Assembly (NCBI GenBank): GCA_003342895.1 | Contig: PTFA01000042.1 | Location: 3,661,423 to 3,725,422, forward strand | Length of the DNA: 64,000 nt | Reading direction: 5' to 3' | Origin: Casuarius casuarius | Lineage: Eukaryota > Chordata > Aves > Casuariiformes > Casuariidae | Part shown: piece by piece, positions 25,409-38,100 of the stretch | How the letters are laid out: each line of letters opens with the position of its first letter | How positions within the stretch are numbered: position 1 is the first letter of the stretch | The notes under the pieces: model-generated | The model's database searches: none | Seen by the model: the letters and a program-made list of their open reading frames with translations, nothing else | Told to the model about the DNA's origin: nothing | Position numbers and translations under genes: made by a program

Positions 25409-28400
25409 TTAAATTTCTGGCAAAGTCTCTGAGACTTATTAAGTTTAATTCATTAATTTTGAATCTTCTTTGAATGAAGTAAGTCTGTCTTGTTCAAAAT
25501 TGAATACAGAGCATAGTCTTAAATCAAGAGGACAATTCACACTTAAATTATTGTGCACGCATTGTAATTGTTTCAAGGCTAATAAATAAGAAAGGCAATT
25601 TGTTACATCAGTAACAATGTTATAGTTACTGAATCAATACTTAGGAAGATTTTGGACTTGTCATTGGGATCCCCCGCCTCCCATGTTGGACAGTTACAGA
25701 GAAGCAGCAGCAAGGATAATTTTACCAAATAGCAGCCAAGAGTTCTCTATTTCAATGTCAACTTATGAGTGTTATTCTATTACTTATGCAAAATAATGAT
25801 GTAGTGATCAGGAATTCATCAATTTTTGAAGTCTGTGGGTTTTGTCGAGACTGGGAATTTACACATGATGCTCATAAATGACTTCTAACACACATGTTAA
25901 TAGTTTACATAGGATAATGACCACTGTCTAGTAAAAACTGTGTCTTGTCTAAGCTTTTAAAGTTAAATTTAACTTAGGCATAGTTGCTGACATGTATATC
26001 ATGTTTTGGAATCTTAATTCTGATAAAGCCTTGCAAAGAAACTCGTGTCTGGGTTAACTGTATTATTATGCTTTGTCTTAATGGACTTACAGTGAGATTG
26101 TTGTTTTTTTCATCTTGGTTCAAATGAGTGAATCGACACCTTAACGTGTAAAGTGAACCCCCCCTGCTTTTAGGTTGTGCTGTCATGTTTGAAACTATAC
26201 CACCTGGTCATATGGTGGTATGCAAGACAACCAATTAATAAAACTCATAAAAATCTGAACTGAAATAGATGGCAATTTAAAGACTAAAATGTACTATGAC
26301 CAGAGAAGCAATTGTGTTGCTATAATTATGTACTCTCTTCAGTGTTCCTCTGAAAACCTCTCTTTCAGGTGTTTTTAACCCTGACTACAGGATTGTAGGT
26401 TGGAAGTTTTTGTTATAGTTTACATTCTTAAGTAAGAATTGAAAACTGGTATATGTTTTGTTTTTCTGTAGTCATTTTTAATACTACTTGGAAAAATATG
26501 CTCCAGAAGATACCAAAATCTTTCTGATATCTTTGTTTTATGGAAGCATGGGAGACTTGTATAACTTCTGAAATGATTTTGTAAATTGATTGTGATGTTG
26601 TAGAATAGGATTATTTTGAGAGAACTGTCATTTTCGTCTTTATAACTGACTATAGTGGATTATTTGTTAAGTTATTTTACAACTTAATTTCTTTTTTAGT
26701 AAGAGTTTGTTAACTTTTTTTTGTTTTTAATATGTCAGAACTTTCCTGTTAATTAGACATTTAGAAGTCTAAAGGACTGGATATGTGTATGTAGTGAGAC
26801 TTTTTTATTTCTGTAAGACTATTTGAAATAATACAAAAACTTTTCCAAGGAGACATATCATTCTTATAAACTTATGAGTGGTAGAGGAAAAGTAAACAAG
26901 ACATTCTGAAAAGGGGAATGCTCTCTTCCTTTGCTACCCTGTATGGGTCCTTCAGGAAGAGAATTCTGGGAACTATAGTAGTCTACTGATGATCTAAAAA
27001 CACTGAAAAAACTTCTGATAATTAGAAACAACTGTTCCTTCCAGAAAGACATATTCAACATGTACAGTTATCTCATACTCTCTCTTGGAGGTGACACAAT
27101 ATACCCATATAATTTCGGTGACCTAATCATCAGTTGCATGTAACGATTAACGTAGCAGTTTGTAATTGATCTCCATAGGTTATTTTCTTCCCTTGTTGGG
27201 AGGAAGATAAAATTCTGTTCTTGATTCTGTTTTATCCAAGCACGACTGAGGAAAAATTAACTGCTTTCACTTGTTCAAACGTATTTCATTTCTTTAGGAT
27301 AGGTCTTTGGTGCATACTGAGCCCTGGCTTTATTTAGGTTTTAGCTCTGTTTCCCCTCACTCATACACACAAACTTTGTCCCATATCTGTGGGTGCTTAA
27401 ACATGGCTTACTTGGCTGAGAATACAGATCAGAAAAGGAGTTCTGCTTTAACTTTGCCTGGAAAGCAGATAGTGCTGAGGCAGGCTAAGTCATTCAACAA
27501 AGTGTCCCTCTGCTTCCATAAGGTTTCCCTTCCCCTCTCTCCCTTCCCTTTTTTTCCCCTCCCCAGTTCCCAAGAGAAAGGTATTTTTTTCCACAGTTGG
27601 TAAGGAAAGAGATGAGATGATTCACTACAAAAGATACTGACCTTATCATATCCTCATTAATTCCATACTGGTGTGTCCATATGATTTACAGGGAGGATAC
27701 CCACTGAAGGGCTAGGCAGATGAAGGAGATAGTCCCCAGTTACTCTGCTGAAGTCCACACAGTGTGAATGCTTTGGAACCTTTATTTGAAGTCTGGATGG
27801 TAGCTATTACCTTGTGTGACGGACCCAATTAATTTATTTTCAGCTCTGAATATAGTATTTCTTAAAATCAAGAGCAGCAACAGTTTTTCTGCAGTTAAAA
27901 GAACATAAGCCAGCAGTTGTTTGTGAACACTCCTTTGCAAAGTTTCCAGGATCCAAATATTGTAGCATTAAATACCTGAAAGTGAAACTGACTGAATGAC
28001 AGTGAAATTAACTCCATTGACTGTCACTATTTTGTTCTAGCTGTGAGAAACCAAGTTTGCAATTTATGTATTATGTAAAGTTCCAAAGCTCTTTATTTTC
28101 TTTCTTTTCCCCGCAAAGCAGATTAAAAATAGGCTGAGTTTTTGGTCAGTTAAAGGAAAGGTTAATAATATATTAATACGTTTATGTGTTGAAAAGTTTC
28201 CTCTTTCTTTTTAATAACTGCTTGGATGACGGAATAAGAAAGGAATGGAAATGTATCAATTGATATCTGATGGCAGAGTTACTCTTGCAAAATATTGCTG
28301 AAAAGATTGAGGGTGAATTTTGATGAGCTGCTGAAAAAAATCAAACTAGTAGAATGCTAGTTGCCACAACTATAATCAACTAAATACATTTTAGTGATTA

Positions 28401-30808
28401 AAAGCAACTTGCCAGTGAAACTTCTAAAGCCTGTTGGCTTAAAAACCTGTTGTTCATCATGTTTCTGCCTCCTGTGTTTTGGCTTCAAACACAGGTAGCT
28501 AACATTTTTGTTCATTAGAAATCCTGTTTACCTGTATATGCACAAACCTTCACTTGTGTTACTGTGAACTGTTTAAATCACTAATAACTTCCCATTTACT
28601 TTGGTAGTGGGTATGTTGCTGAGGAGCCAGTCAGAGTGCAGCACATTCACTTCCTTTGTAGGGGGAGTAGTTTTGTGTCTCTGCTATGAGTTTACTATTT
28701 AAACTGAAGGAGTAAAAAGAAGAAAAATAGTCAGATAGGGAAGTGCAAGTTTTAATACTTTCCCAGTTCTTTATTTTTCTGAACAGAGGAAATTTCCTTA
28801 CACTGACCTCTGTTTGGTCTCTCCACTAGTCACTACAGCTTTTGTTGCTACAAATAAGTACATAACCATATGTATTCTTGTTTTTACATACAAGTCTTAC
28901 AGAAATTAAGAATAAAATACACAGAGTACATGTTCGATTCCAGCCAAAGCAGTTTTTAGTACACTTTCTTTGAAAATCCAATTGATATTGGAATCTCAGT
29001 GACTCTTCTGGATCATTTCTGATTCTAGTTTCTTTGTTGCTATTCTTTCTAATGGGTAAGCAGGCATTAATTTAAAGATATGCAAAAAAATTGCAAGTTC
29101 ATGTTTGAAATATATTGATGTCTGTCTTAATGCTACAAGAAATGATTGATGCATGTAAATCTTGGGAGTTTCTATAGAAGTTACTCATTACAAATATTGG
29201 ATTATAGTTTTGGAATAACATAGGCTAATGTACGTTTTTCACTACAATCTGATGTTCATAAGCTTAGAATCCTGTGTTTTTGTACTTAGGGTGACTTTGC
29301 TGTCAAAGTCATGTACCTTCAAAAGTTCAGATTTTTATGATAGGCCCTATGCAGTGAAATAAGTATTGCTGCAAATGCTAGATATGTACATGATTGCACA
29401 TATCTGTGTCTTTCCAGACAGTGAAATCAGTGGGATTTTTGCTGAAGTAAAGTTTTGTATGTACAAACTGGAGCCCTTAGGCTATAAACTTACGTTACAC
29501 CTTCTTTACCCCCAAAACAGAATAACTAATAGATGCAGTTTGGGGAGGAGGTCAGTTGACTAGGCAGTTACTGCAGCTTCATGTTGAACAGCCCTTATAC
29601 CTCCTCAAAATTGCCCTGAAGGTGTATTATTTTTAATATACATTGTATTTTGCAGGCTTAGGTTCTAAGTGAATTAATGTCTTCTGTGAACTATGTCTGC
29701 TAGAGACAGCATCATAAATGATTCAGCTATGTTGAGGGCTGAGTGGAAAATATATATGATTCTGTATCAAAAACTGTAATTGAAAGCTGTATTATAAAGG
29801 CATACTTAAAAACTGGTTTTGCATTGTTGTACTGCTTAGAAACCTTAGCTGGAATCTGATTTCCATTTTGTTTTGTGCTGAACAACATGAAGTAAATATA
29901 TTTTTTTCTCATTTTAGTCAGGATTTCATGACTTTGAGATGTTTTTCCATTCATTTGTAATGTTCTCCTCTGTAGAGTTTTTGTTATGGCATTGTGTAAA
30001 TGCATACATGTTTGTGGTTTGTTTGGTTTTTGGTCAGGTAAATAAAGACTTGTGAGTTATTGTAAGTTGTCTCCTGTAGTGCTAAAGTTTAATGATGTAA
30101 GGTCTAAAATTTAATAATCCAGAAGTATGAGCAGGAAGTCATTAATGGTATCTCATGTGGTCCTTAGAAGAGGATGTCTCTCCTGTCTTTGTAGGATTTG
30201 TACAGGGTTTTTCCCACCTGTGTATTTTACATAGCGCGCAGTCGTGATTTGCGGTTCACAATGTCCACGAGAGTCTACTTTCAATCTTCTTACCCATCGA
30301 AACATTTGTTTATGCATCTCTATGGAGTTAAATTAGCCACAGTCATGCTCACAGCATGGACATTTTTAAACTTTATGAGCTTAGTTTTAAAACCTTGAGA
30401 AATACAGTTGCACATGTGGAAACAGACTGTTGGAGTAGGAGTACTTAGCTGCCTTAGTTTAGTGGTTAATGATAATGTTGACAACTTTTGTTTTCATTTT
30501 TAATCTGATACCGGTTTTGCTTTCTGTGATGGAGACTAGAAACTTTTCTAATGTTTTTATTAAATGTAAGGAACCATTAGAATTTGAAACAATTCCTATA
30601 TGTGGATGCGAAGGTAATACCTAGTACTCCATTGCTTAATTTGCATAATGCCAGAGAGTTGCAGCAAACTAAGATGCTTGGTTTTTGCAAGAATATTTCT
30701 GTTAAAAAAGTTAAGAGAACAAGGAAAACACACCGCTCTCTGGATATAAACCCATGTTATGTGTGTTATCACTAGTCTTCTGCTGCTGTCCACAGAAGCA
30801 GCATTATT

Positions 30809-30846
30809 AAAAAAAACCCCAAACCAAAACCCAACAAAACCCCCCC
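30809..30846. repeat. A/C-rich tract with G-quadruplex potential on the minus strand
   Basis: The plus strand alternates A runs and C runs. The minus strand therefore has G runs of 7, 3, 2 and 4 separated by T-rich loops, resembling a degenerate T4G4 repeat. Confidence 0.5.
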
Positions 30847-31368
30847 TAAGTAGTTTAAATGCCTCTGGTGCAATAAAAGAAATGCTAAACTGGAATATTC
30901 CCTGTCATGAAACTTTTTCCTAGCACTGAGAAGTTCATGGCAGACTTGCATTCTGCAGTACAGGAGATACTTTCTTTTTTCATTCTGTCCAATGTAATAG
31001 AAGTTAATTTGTTTGATTAAAAAGAAGAATTTTTTTTTTCATCAGGAGTATGTTCTGACTGGATTCAGAAAATAAATTTTGTTGTGTGAAAATGATCTCC
31101 TTGGCCTTAGTTCACATTTGTTGCCTTTTAGTATGTGTTTCCAAGCTCTTTTATGAAACAGGGGGACTAGATGTTTTTATTTGACCTTCCTTTTGTCATT
31201 CACCATTTTATATATCTTTATCACATCTCTCCCTTCATTTTTTCTTCAAAAGTGTCATCTTAGGCCTGTATACCGAAATCAGTATTTTGCTGTACTTTTG
31301 GTTCTCACTCTTTTTCCTTAAGATTTTGGAAGTCTTGTCGTTCCTACTTGACTTTATTGAGATGCGAA

Positions 31369-31420
31369 AATATGCTGTTATTTCTGTACAAGAGAATATG
31401 CAGTTATTTCTGTACAATGT
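31369..31420. repeat. Two-copy 26-bp tandem duplication
   Basis: The unit begins 'aatatgctgttatttctgta' at 31,369 and recurs at 31,395 with one internal change (ctg to cag) and small end differences. Confidence 0.8.
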
Positions 31421-31498
31421 GATGAAAAAGTTAACTTTTAGACTTCCATATTTGAAAATTTTTGCCATTAATATTTCCTGATAAAGGATTCTTTATAT

Positions 31499-31500
<2 letters not shown>

Positions 31501-31539
<39 letters not shown>
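31501..31539. repeat. 39-base T homopolymer
   Basis: There are thirty-nine consecutive T. A second T run follows a few bases later (from about 31,547). No transposon body was recognised upstream of the complementary A tail, so it may be a simple expansion. Confidence 0.95.
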
Positions 31540-31544
<5 letters not shown>

Positions 31545-32138
31545 GATTTTTTTTTTGACAAAAAAATTATCTGCAGAAGCTAATTGATAAAATCTGGAGT
31601 GAGTAAAGAAGGATATGTTAAAGCAAAGCTTTTTTCACATAAAACAAAAAAGACTTGATCTATGGATTGAGGTGAGATGGAAGCTCAAGATACATTTTTA
31701 GCAAGCATACAGTGGGCCCGGAATACAATTTCTAAGTTACACGTTAGTCATTTTATACATATTTTAAAACCTTATACGCTCCCAACTTGACAATGCCAAT
31801 TTATTTATGTATCTGAGGAAACATGTATGCCTTGTATATTGTATGTTGTAAGCATGGGTTTTCTTCTTATATTCTAGTCATATGTTTTTCTGTTGAATTG
31901 CCTTTGACTCAGTTATTTCCATAAAAATTCCCAAATTAAGTCAAGCACTCAAAGTATGGCAAAAATGGGGAAATTATCTCTTGCTTTTGCTGTCTGTGAT
32001 TCTGTGCCCCAGTGTAGGTCTGCACTGTCTTTAATCATGCATTAAAAGCAGTTTTATTTTCAGCAGAATTTTTGCTTCACTCACTGTATGGAATGGATAG
32101 TACTCAGGAAAGATGCAGCTGTTTAGATATAGACAGTT

Positions 32139-32194
32139 TATATATATGTGTGTGTATACATACATATGTGTGTGTGTGTGTATATATATATATA
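32139..32194. repeat. (TA/TG)n microsatellite, 56 bases of strict alternation
   Basis: Every step alternates pyrimidine and purine (TA, TG and CA units) over 56 bases without interruption, a composition prone to Z-DNA or slippage. Confidence 0.9.
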
Positions 32195-34617
32195 AAAGGT
32201 ACAAGCTGTTAGTAATTGCACACCATTCAGACCTTGCACTTTGTCTGAGGTTTGTGACTCTCACTGGGCTTGCACATGGACATAATATTTTAGTATCTGA
32301 ATCTAGCAAATGCTAACAGATTCTTTTAGCATCTTGTGGAAGAGGAGTATTTTTCTGTGATTAGGTTCTAATGCACAATAAAATTAAGGCCAAAAATCTA
32401 CTAATTTTGTGTATCTTGCTTATTGGCAGCATAACCACATGCATTGAATATCTTCCCCTCTCCATCCCTCCCAAGAACTTAGGCATTTCATATAATGCTT
32501 AATTTCTTCATATTGCTTTCCATACACAAGAGCAGTTTTTGGCTTGCTAACCGGAGATAAATACATATTAATACTCTGCTTTTCAGCAGGGGAAATGAAA
32601 ACAAAAAAGGGTAAAATGACTTGCCCAAAGTAACATGGTGATGCAGAGGGCAGAGCTGAAGTTAGAGGTTTAGGTCTCTTTTTTCTTAATAGCAGGATGC
32701 TGAGCATTTACAGTTGCATTTGATTTGAGTTTATTTTCCAAGTGCTTTGTGATTTAGAGTAGTAGTCTGTTTCTCTTAAGGTTGGAGAGTGACTCAGCAT
32801 ATCGAGATAGTGGTCTGCTCACAAAACTTAGTTGTTCAGAATTTTGGTGGAATTAGAGTTACAACTCACTTTTCCCACAGGGAATTCACTTGCCTTAGGA
32901 ATGTATTTGCTTGCAATCTTTTGCCCCATTTGATACACATCCCTCAATTTCTGAAAGAATTGATGGAGTAATCCAGGAAATAATATCATTTACTGCATAG
33001 CTCTGATTTTGTTTCTGTATCATCCTGATGTACTTGATATGCACCTGTTCAATGAATAAAATAGTGTTGGACTGTGTAAATAATAATTGTGTTGCAAAAT
33101 ATGTAGAAGAGGTAGAACTGATTACCGGGCCCACCTTAATTTAAACATTTCTTAACTTCTTAGTCTTTGATTTTTATGAGAGTTATAAAACTTCTTTCCC
33201 ATGGAAGGAGAAAGAGGCATATATTGTATTTTCCCAGTTTGTATAAATGAAACATCTCCATTTTGTTAGTACAAAAGATCACACCTCTCCTATCTGATCT
33301 AATAGGTTAACTGTAACATCTAACAGAGTACTGATTTCTCAGCTTTTTGAGTCAGCTGCTTGAGAGTGAACAATTTGGAGAATGACAGGCTCCGTATACG
33401 AGAGTATACTGGTTGTATAAACTGCGCTTCATATACCTTGGCTTGGTTGGCTTTTGTGAGGCAACAGTGGCAAAGTGTCTTAAATTTGTCTCTTCTACAG
33501 TAGTAATCTGCATTCTAGTTTCAGCTGATCAAACCTGTCACTGAGTTGTGAGACATTGCTCAGTATATGGCCAGTGAAGGAAAGCAAATTAACAGAAGCT
33601 GATGAGTAAAGACTGAAACTTGGTCTTTTGCTGCTCGGCCTTTGCAGTGGCCAGAATGTTTTGAATGTGGGGAAATTTGGAAAGACTTTGTTATCTCTTT
33701 TTCATTCAAGGCAATTCTATCTTGCAGCATGAGATAAGATGGTAGGACGATGTATATATTCAGTGCCGAGAGAATGCTGAGGGGTTTTGGCAGCACAGCA
33801 AAGAACAGTGATATGGAGGAAAACACAAGCAACATTCATTCTCTCCTCCCTTTCCTCCTACGCCAACCCATTCTCTCCTTCCACCCACCCAAATCTGTGT
33901 AGGTTTTCCTGGTGAAAGGCTAGTGAAAGTTACCGTGTTCTCCCCCAAACTATATTTATGCCAAATTTGAAATAGTAGATAATGAAGAAGCAAAACATTG
34001 AAAAGCACAACTTTTTATTTTCACGCATCATTTACAAAGGGATGTGGGACATTAGCAGTGATTAATTTGGTGACGTTATATGTGTTTGTTTTGCGGCATT
34101 AGTTATCTAATTTGAAGTTCTTGTTGCAAGATGTAGAGGCACGGAAGTACTTTGAGGGAAGTTGTTGAAAAAGTAGTTATAAGGCAAAGTGTTCAACAAG
34201 CAGTTCTTTGAAGGCAATTACAGCTTAAGCAGTTCGCCTTCCCTCCAGATTCTGGCTGCTTGTTCCCACCTGCTTTGTGTTGGCACAGCTGTTTGTAAGA
34301 CCAACCAGTGAATCAGACTCTGAAACTGAGTTGGCTGAAATATATAATTTTATATATATAACATTTGGGTGTGTGGGGGTGGAGAATCAGGTTACTTTTC
34401 AGTCAGATCAGTTCCCAGACCTGGTACAGTGTGCTGCTGCTCAGACATTTGACAAGATAATGGAATGGGTTGTGTGGGTGGACAGCAACAGGGTGCTTAG
34501 AAGAGGTAGGGGCTAGTTAACTGGCTCTGGTAGCACTGTTACTTAATGGGGAACATCACTCAGGAATTTTTGCCATCTCTCCTATAGTAAGTCACTCCCC
34601 GGAGACATACGCACATT

Positions 34618-35112
34618 CTTTCCCTCCTCTCTTCACTCTCTCTCTAGCTGTCTCGGACTCTTGCTCGCTCTCTCTAACGTTCATGCTCGCTCTCTCTGTA
34701 GTGCTCCCACTGTCTTGCTTGTGTGCACTTTAACATGTGCTGAGTCTCTCTTAACAGACTCTCTCACTTGATGTAACACGTTCTCTTTCTCCAGCTCCTA
34801 AATGTTGCTTGCGCTTGGTCTCTAACTCTCCTGCTCACTTACTCTCTTCATCTGTCTCTCGTTTTGTCTTGAGCTCTTTTGCTAGTGTTCTCCCTCTTGT
34901 CTTGCCTCACTCTCACTGGCTCACTTTTTCTCTTGCTCTAACTTGTGCTCATACCTTTTTTCTTTTGCATCCTTTTTAGCACTTTTAAGCTCCTCTTTTT
35001 TTCTCCCTTGCTCAATCCATTACTCAGTCTCTTGCTCACTCTTTTTTCTTGTGTGTGCTGTCTCATGCTTGCTTCTTCTCACTTGTTCTTGTGTTCTCTT
35101 CCCTCTTCTAAG
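34618..35112. repeat. Pyrimidine-rich degenerate CTCT/CTTGCTCA tract
   Basis: About 500 bases are dominated by C and T on the plus strand. They carry recurring words such as CTCTCT, TTGCTC and GCTCACT at irregular spacing. The strand asymmetry and the recurring words point to an old, expanded and mutated simple repeat. The apparent short open frames rich in Leu, Ser and Phe come from this composition. Confidence 0.8.
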
Positions 35113-38100
35113 AACTGTACTTCAGAGAGGAAAAATACTTCAGGTTTCAGAGAAAAAAAAGTCTAAGAAACTTACAGTTTTAATTTTCTGTCTTTGTGAA
35201 CACTACCACAAAACAGTGCAATATAGATTTCTTCTAAAGTCATCTCATGCTTATGACATTTTTACATGATTTTTGTACTGCCATAAGAAAGATACATGCA
35301 TACAAAATATGGATTGTTCCTATTTGGAAAAACTGGAAGATTAATTGAAGTTTCTAAAGTTGGTGCTCTAATAAAAGATTTCTTTCAGCGGTATTTATAG
35401 GATGTGAACATAACTGATCGATACCAGAAGCTAAATCGCAGAGTAAAAAAGTTTATTTTTCTTGTTTCTACTGTACAGAGAGAGTCATGAAAAAGTGTTT
35501 CTCTTCATGGTATCAACTTGATTACTTAAAACAAAACCACTCCCCCACCCACCCCAACCAATACCCTTTTGGAAATTCCATGTTCGCCTGTCCTCTTAAA
35601 TAAGTGACCAGAGCTGCTGGGACTATGCTATTGTTTCACTTCCATGTATTCAGATACAAAATATTTTTCCTAACATTACTTCGATTTTATTGATAACTGT
35701 TTACCTGTTTGGGAAAGTAGCTCTCCCTAATTGAGAAGACAGGAACGCTGATTCCTTAACATCTCAACTGTGACTTCATCCACATTTTAATTATCTAAAG
35801 TTACCTCAAATAAAAACATGGAAGACAGGACAATATACTTGTTCATTGTAACAGGAAAAAGCAACAGAATTTTTACTCCCATCTCCTTTGCCTCTCTTAA
35901 GTCTCTGGAGTAGAGTGGAGGGAAGAGTACCTAACATTTGCTGTATGGAAGGCGTGCTTTACACACACAAAATCTGACAAATGACACCTTAACTCTTGTA
36001 TTCTTGTGTGAGAAAGCACGTAAACATAGCACTCTCCAATTTTGCAGATTTTTGTATCCTTGGGCCAGCTGCATTAGGTCAGGGTATGCAGCAGTGTGCT
36101 ATCGGAACGTCCATGCTGATTGGCAGACACTATTCTGAATTACAATAATTGCTTTTGGGAATGTTCGCTTGGTCCCTTTTTGGTTAGTAAGTAAAATTGT
36201 TACTTAAATGTAGACAAGTCAGTAAAAACATACAGCATTTTTATTTTATTTATTTATTTTTAATCCTTTCTATCTTCTACTTTGGGTCTTGTTGCAGTCT
36301 GCTTTTCATTAAATTTCATTCCCCACACTTGTTTATGCATTTTTATTTTTTTATTGTTAATGACTTTTGAATTGTGCTAAACAACACGGCATTACTCAAT
36401 TAGTGGGGGTAGTTGAGGTTCCTTAGTCAAATAATGTTTTATGTACTGTGATGTTTGGTGCCTGTCCCCTCCCTCCCCCCTTTTTTCAGCAATCCATTGC
36501 ACTTTTCATAAAGCCTTTTTTCTTCTTTTTCCCCAGCTTCCTGAGGGTTCACTATTCTGTATTTCAAAACTTCCCACTTTGGCTATCTTTGCCTTTCAGG
36601 ATGTCATCCATTTCCTTGACTCTTTCAGGAAAGGGATGAAAACTGTTCAGTGTTTTCAAACAATGTCTGCATGGCAGACAATCTCTACAGGTTAGCATGT
36701 CTCTTGCTTCTTCCTGAACACAGAGGCGCCATGAAGGTCTCCAGGCTAGTAATTCCTGTAAATCCAGTATGAAGCTAACCTAAAATATTTTGAATAAAAA
36801 TCTCTCATAGCAAAAAAGCGAGAGTAGGCCTTGACTGCTGTGTGGGGACTGCTGTGTGGGGGTCCATCTTCCCTCAGACAGATTCAGCATAGCATCACCA
36901 AAATCCACCAAGGTGTCTTTTTCTTTAGCTATGAAGTTTTAGGTTCACTTACGCTCCTTTAAGTTCAGTTCGAGTAGTCTCAAATTAGCAGTGCTGAATT
37001 CTGGCTTATTTCCAGAGGTGGCACTTTCTTGTTTAAAGAAAAAAAAATGTTTGGAAGAGGAAGTTCTAGTTCTGAAGCTGTCACAAGTGGCTTTCTATCT
37101 CCTTACTTAGGTTGGAAAGGAAGATGTTAGTGGTGTATGTAGTGTTATAAATTGGGACAGAGCTCTGTTACGACCAGCTTGACAGCTGTATTGTCATGTT
37201 TAGTATTTTCTTTTTGCCCTGCACTGGAAACTGGTAGTACCGAAGAGCTGTAGAGATTGTCTCCTTTCGGCTGCAGTCAGTCCTGTTGATGCACCTTGTA
37301 TGAGCTCTGTTCTTCTGTTTTTCTCATCTCTTTTGCTATACCCCTACAATTTCATATATTGCTCTGCTGTTTCAGATGTGACTAGGAAAATTGTATTCTT
37401 CTTAAGGACACTTTTGATGGCATCATCCACTGAGCATGTGAAGTCACACTCATGATCTTTTCATTGAGCTCTTTCACAAAGTGGAAAAAAGAGCAGATCT
37501 GTATCAAAAGTTGTCTTTTTACAACAATACTTCTTAAAAAACACAGCACATAACTACATGAAGTAGTCCAGTTCAGTAATATTAGTAGACAAAGAAAAAA
37601 TCTGCTTGAAAAGTGGCTTTGTTTTGGAGTCTTTCGATCTGGCAAGCTATTCTTGATAGCCTGCAAGGACTTAAGTGGGAGAATAAAGGTTTTCTATCCT
37701 TTGTATTTCTGGGATACCTCAGACATGTTGATCTTTGGAGATTCATAAGGTCAGGATTTCAAAGCTTTTCTGTTTTTATTTTTATTATTATTATTACTTT
37801 TTGGTCCTCATTTCCTTCCTGGAACATACCTTATTAAAGTGATATTAAGAATTTTTATGAGAGGAAAAAAATGCTACAGAAAACCAAACTCCTCTAGACA
37901 GAACCCTATCAGCTTGTGAAGCTAGTAGAGCTATTATTAAGTAATTGAAAGGTGTATAATATTAGTATGTCTTTTAGAATTATAAATTGATAATTTTATC
38001 AAAATTTAGTGCTATGTCTGCTTCTTGAACAACTGCCTAATACTGACTAGTAACTTGGAGGGCATTAGATTGATCAGTTTATGCCCAGCATAAGGTGCTG

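Noticed and set aside
28925..28950. TGTTCGATTCC, like a tRNA B box
   Set aside because: There is no A box, no cloverleaf stems and no T-run terminator at the right distance.
34943..35269. Open frame of 108 codons rich in Ser, Leu, Phe and Cys
   Set aside because: It runs through the pyrimidine-rich tract and reflects composition only.
36831..36862. Tandem copy of GACTGCTGTGTGGGG
   Set aside because: Only two copies of about 15 bases; a trivial duplication without further signal.
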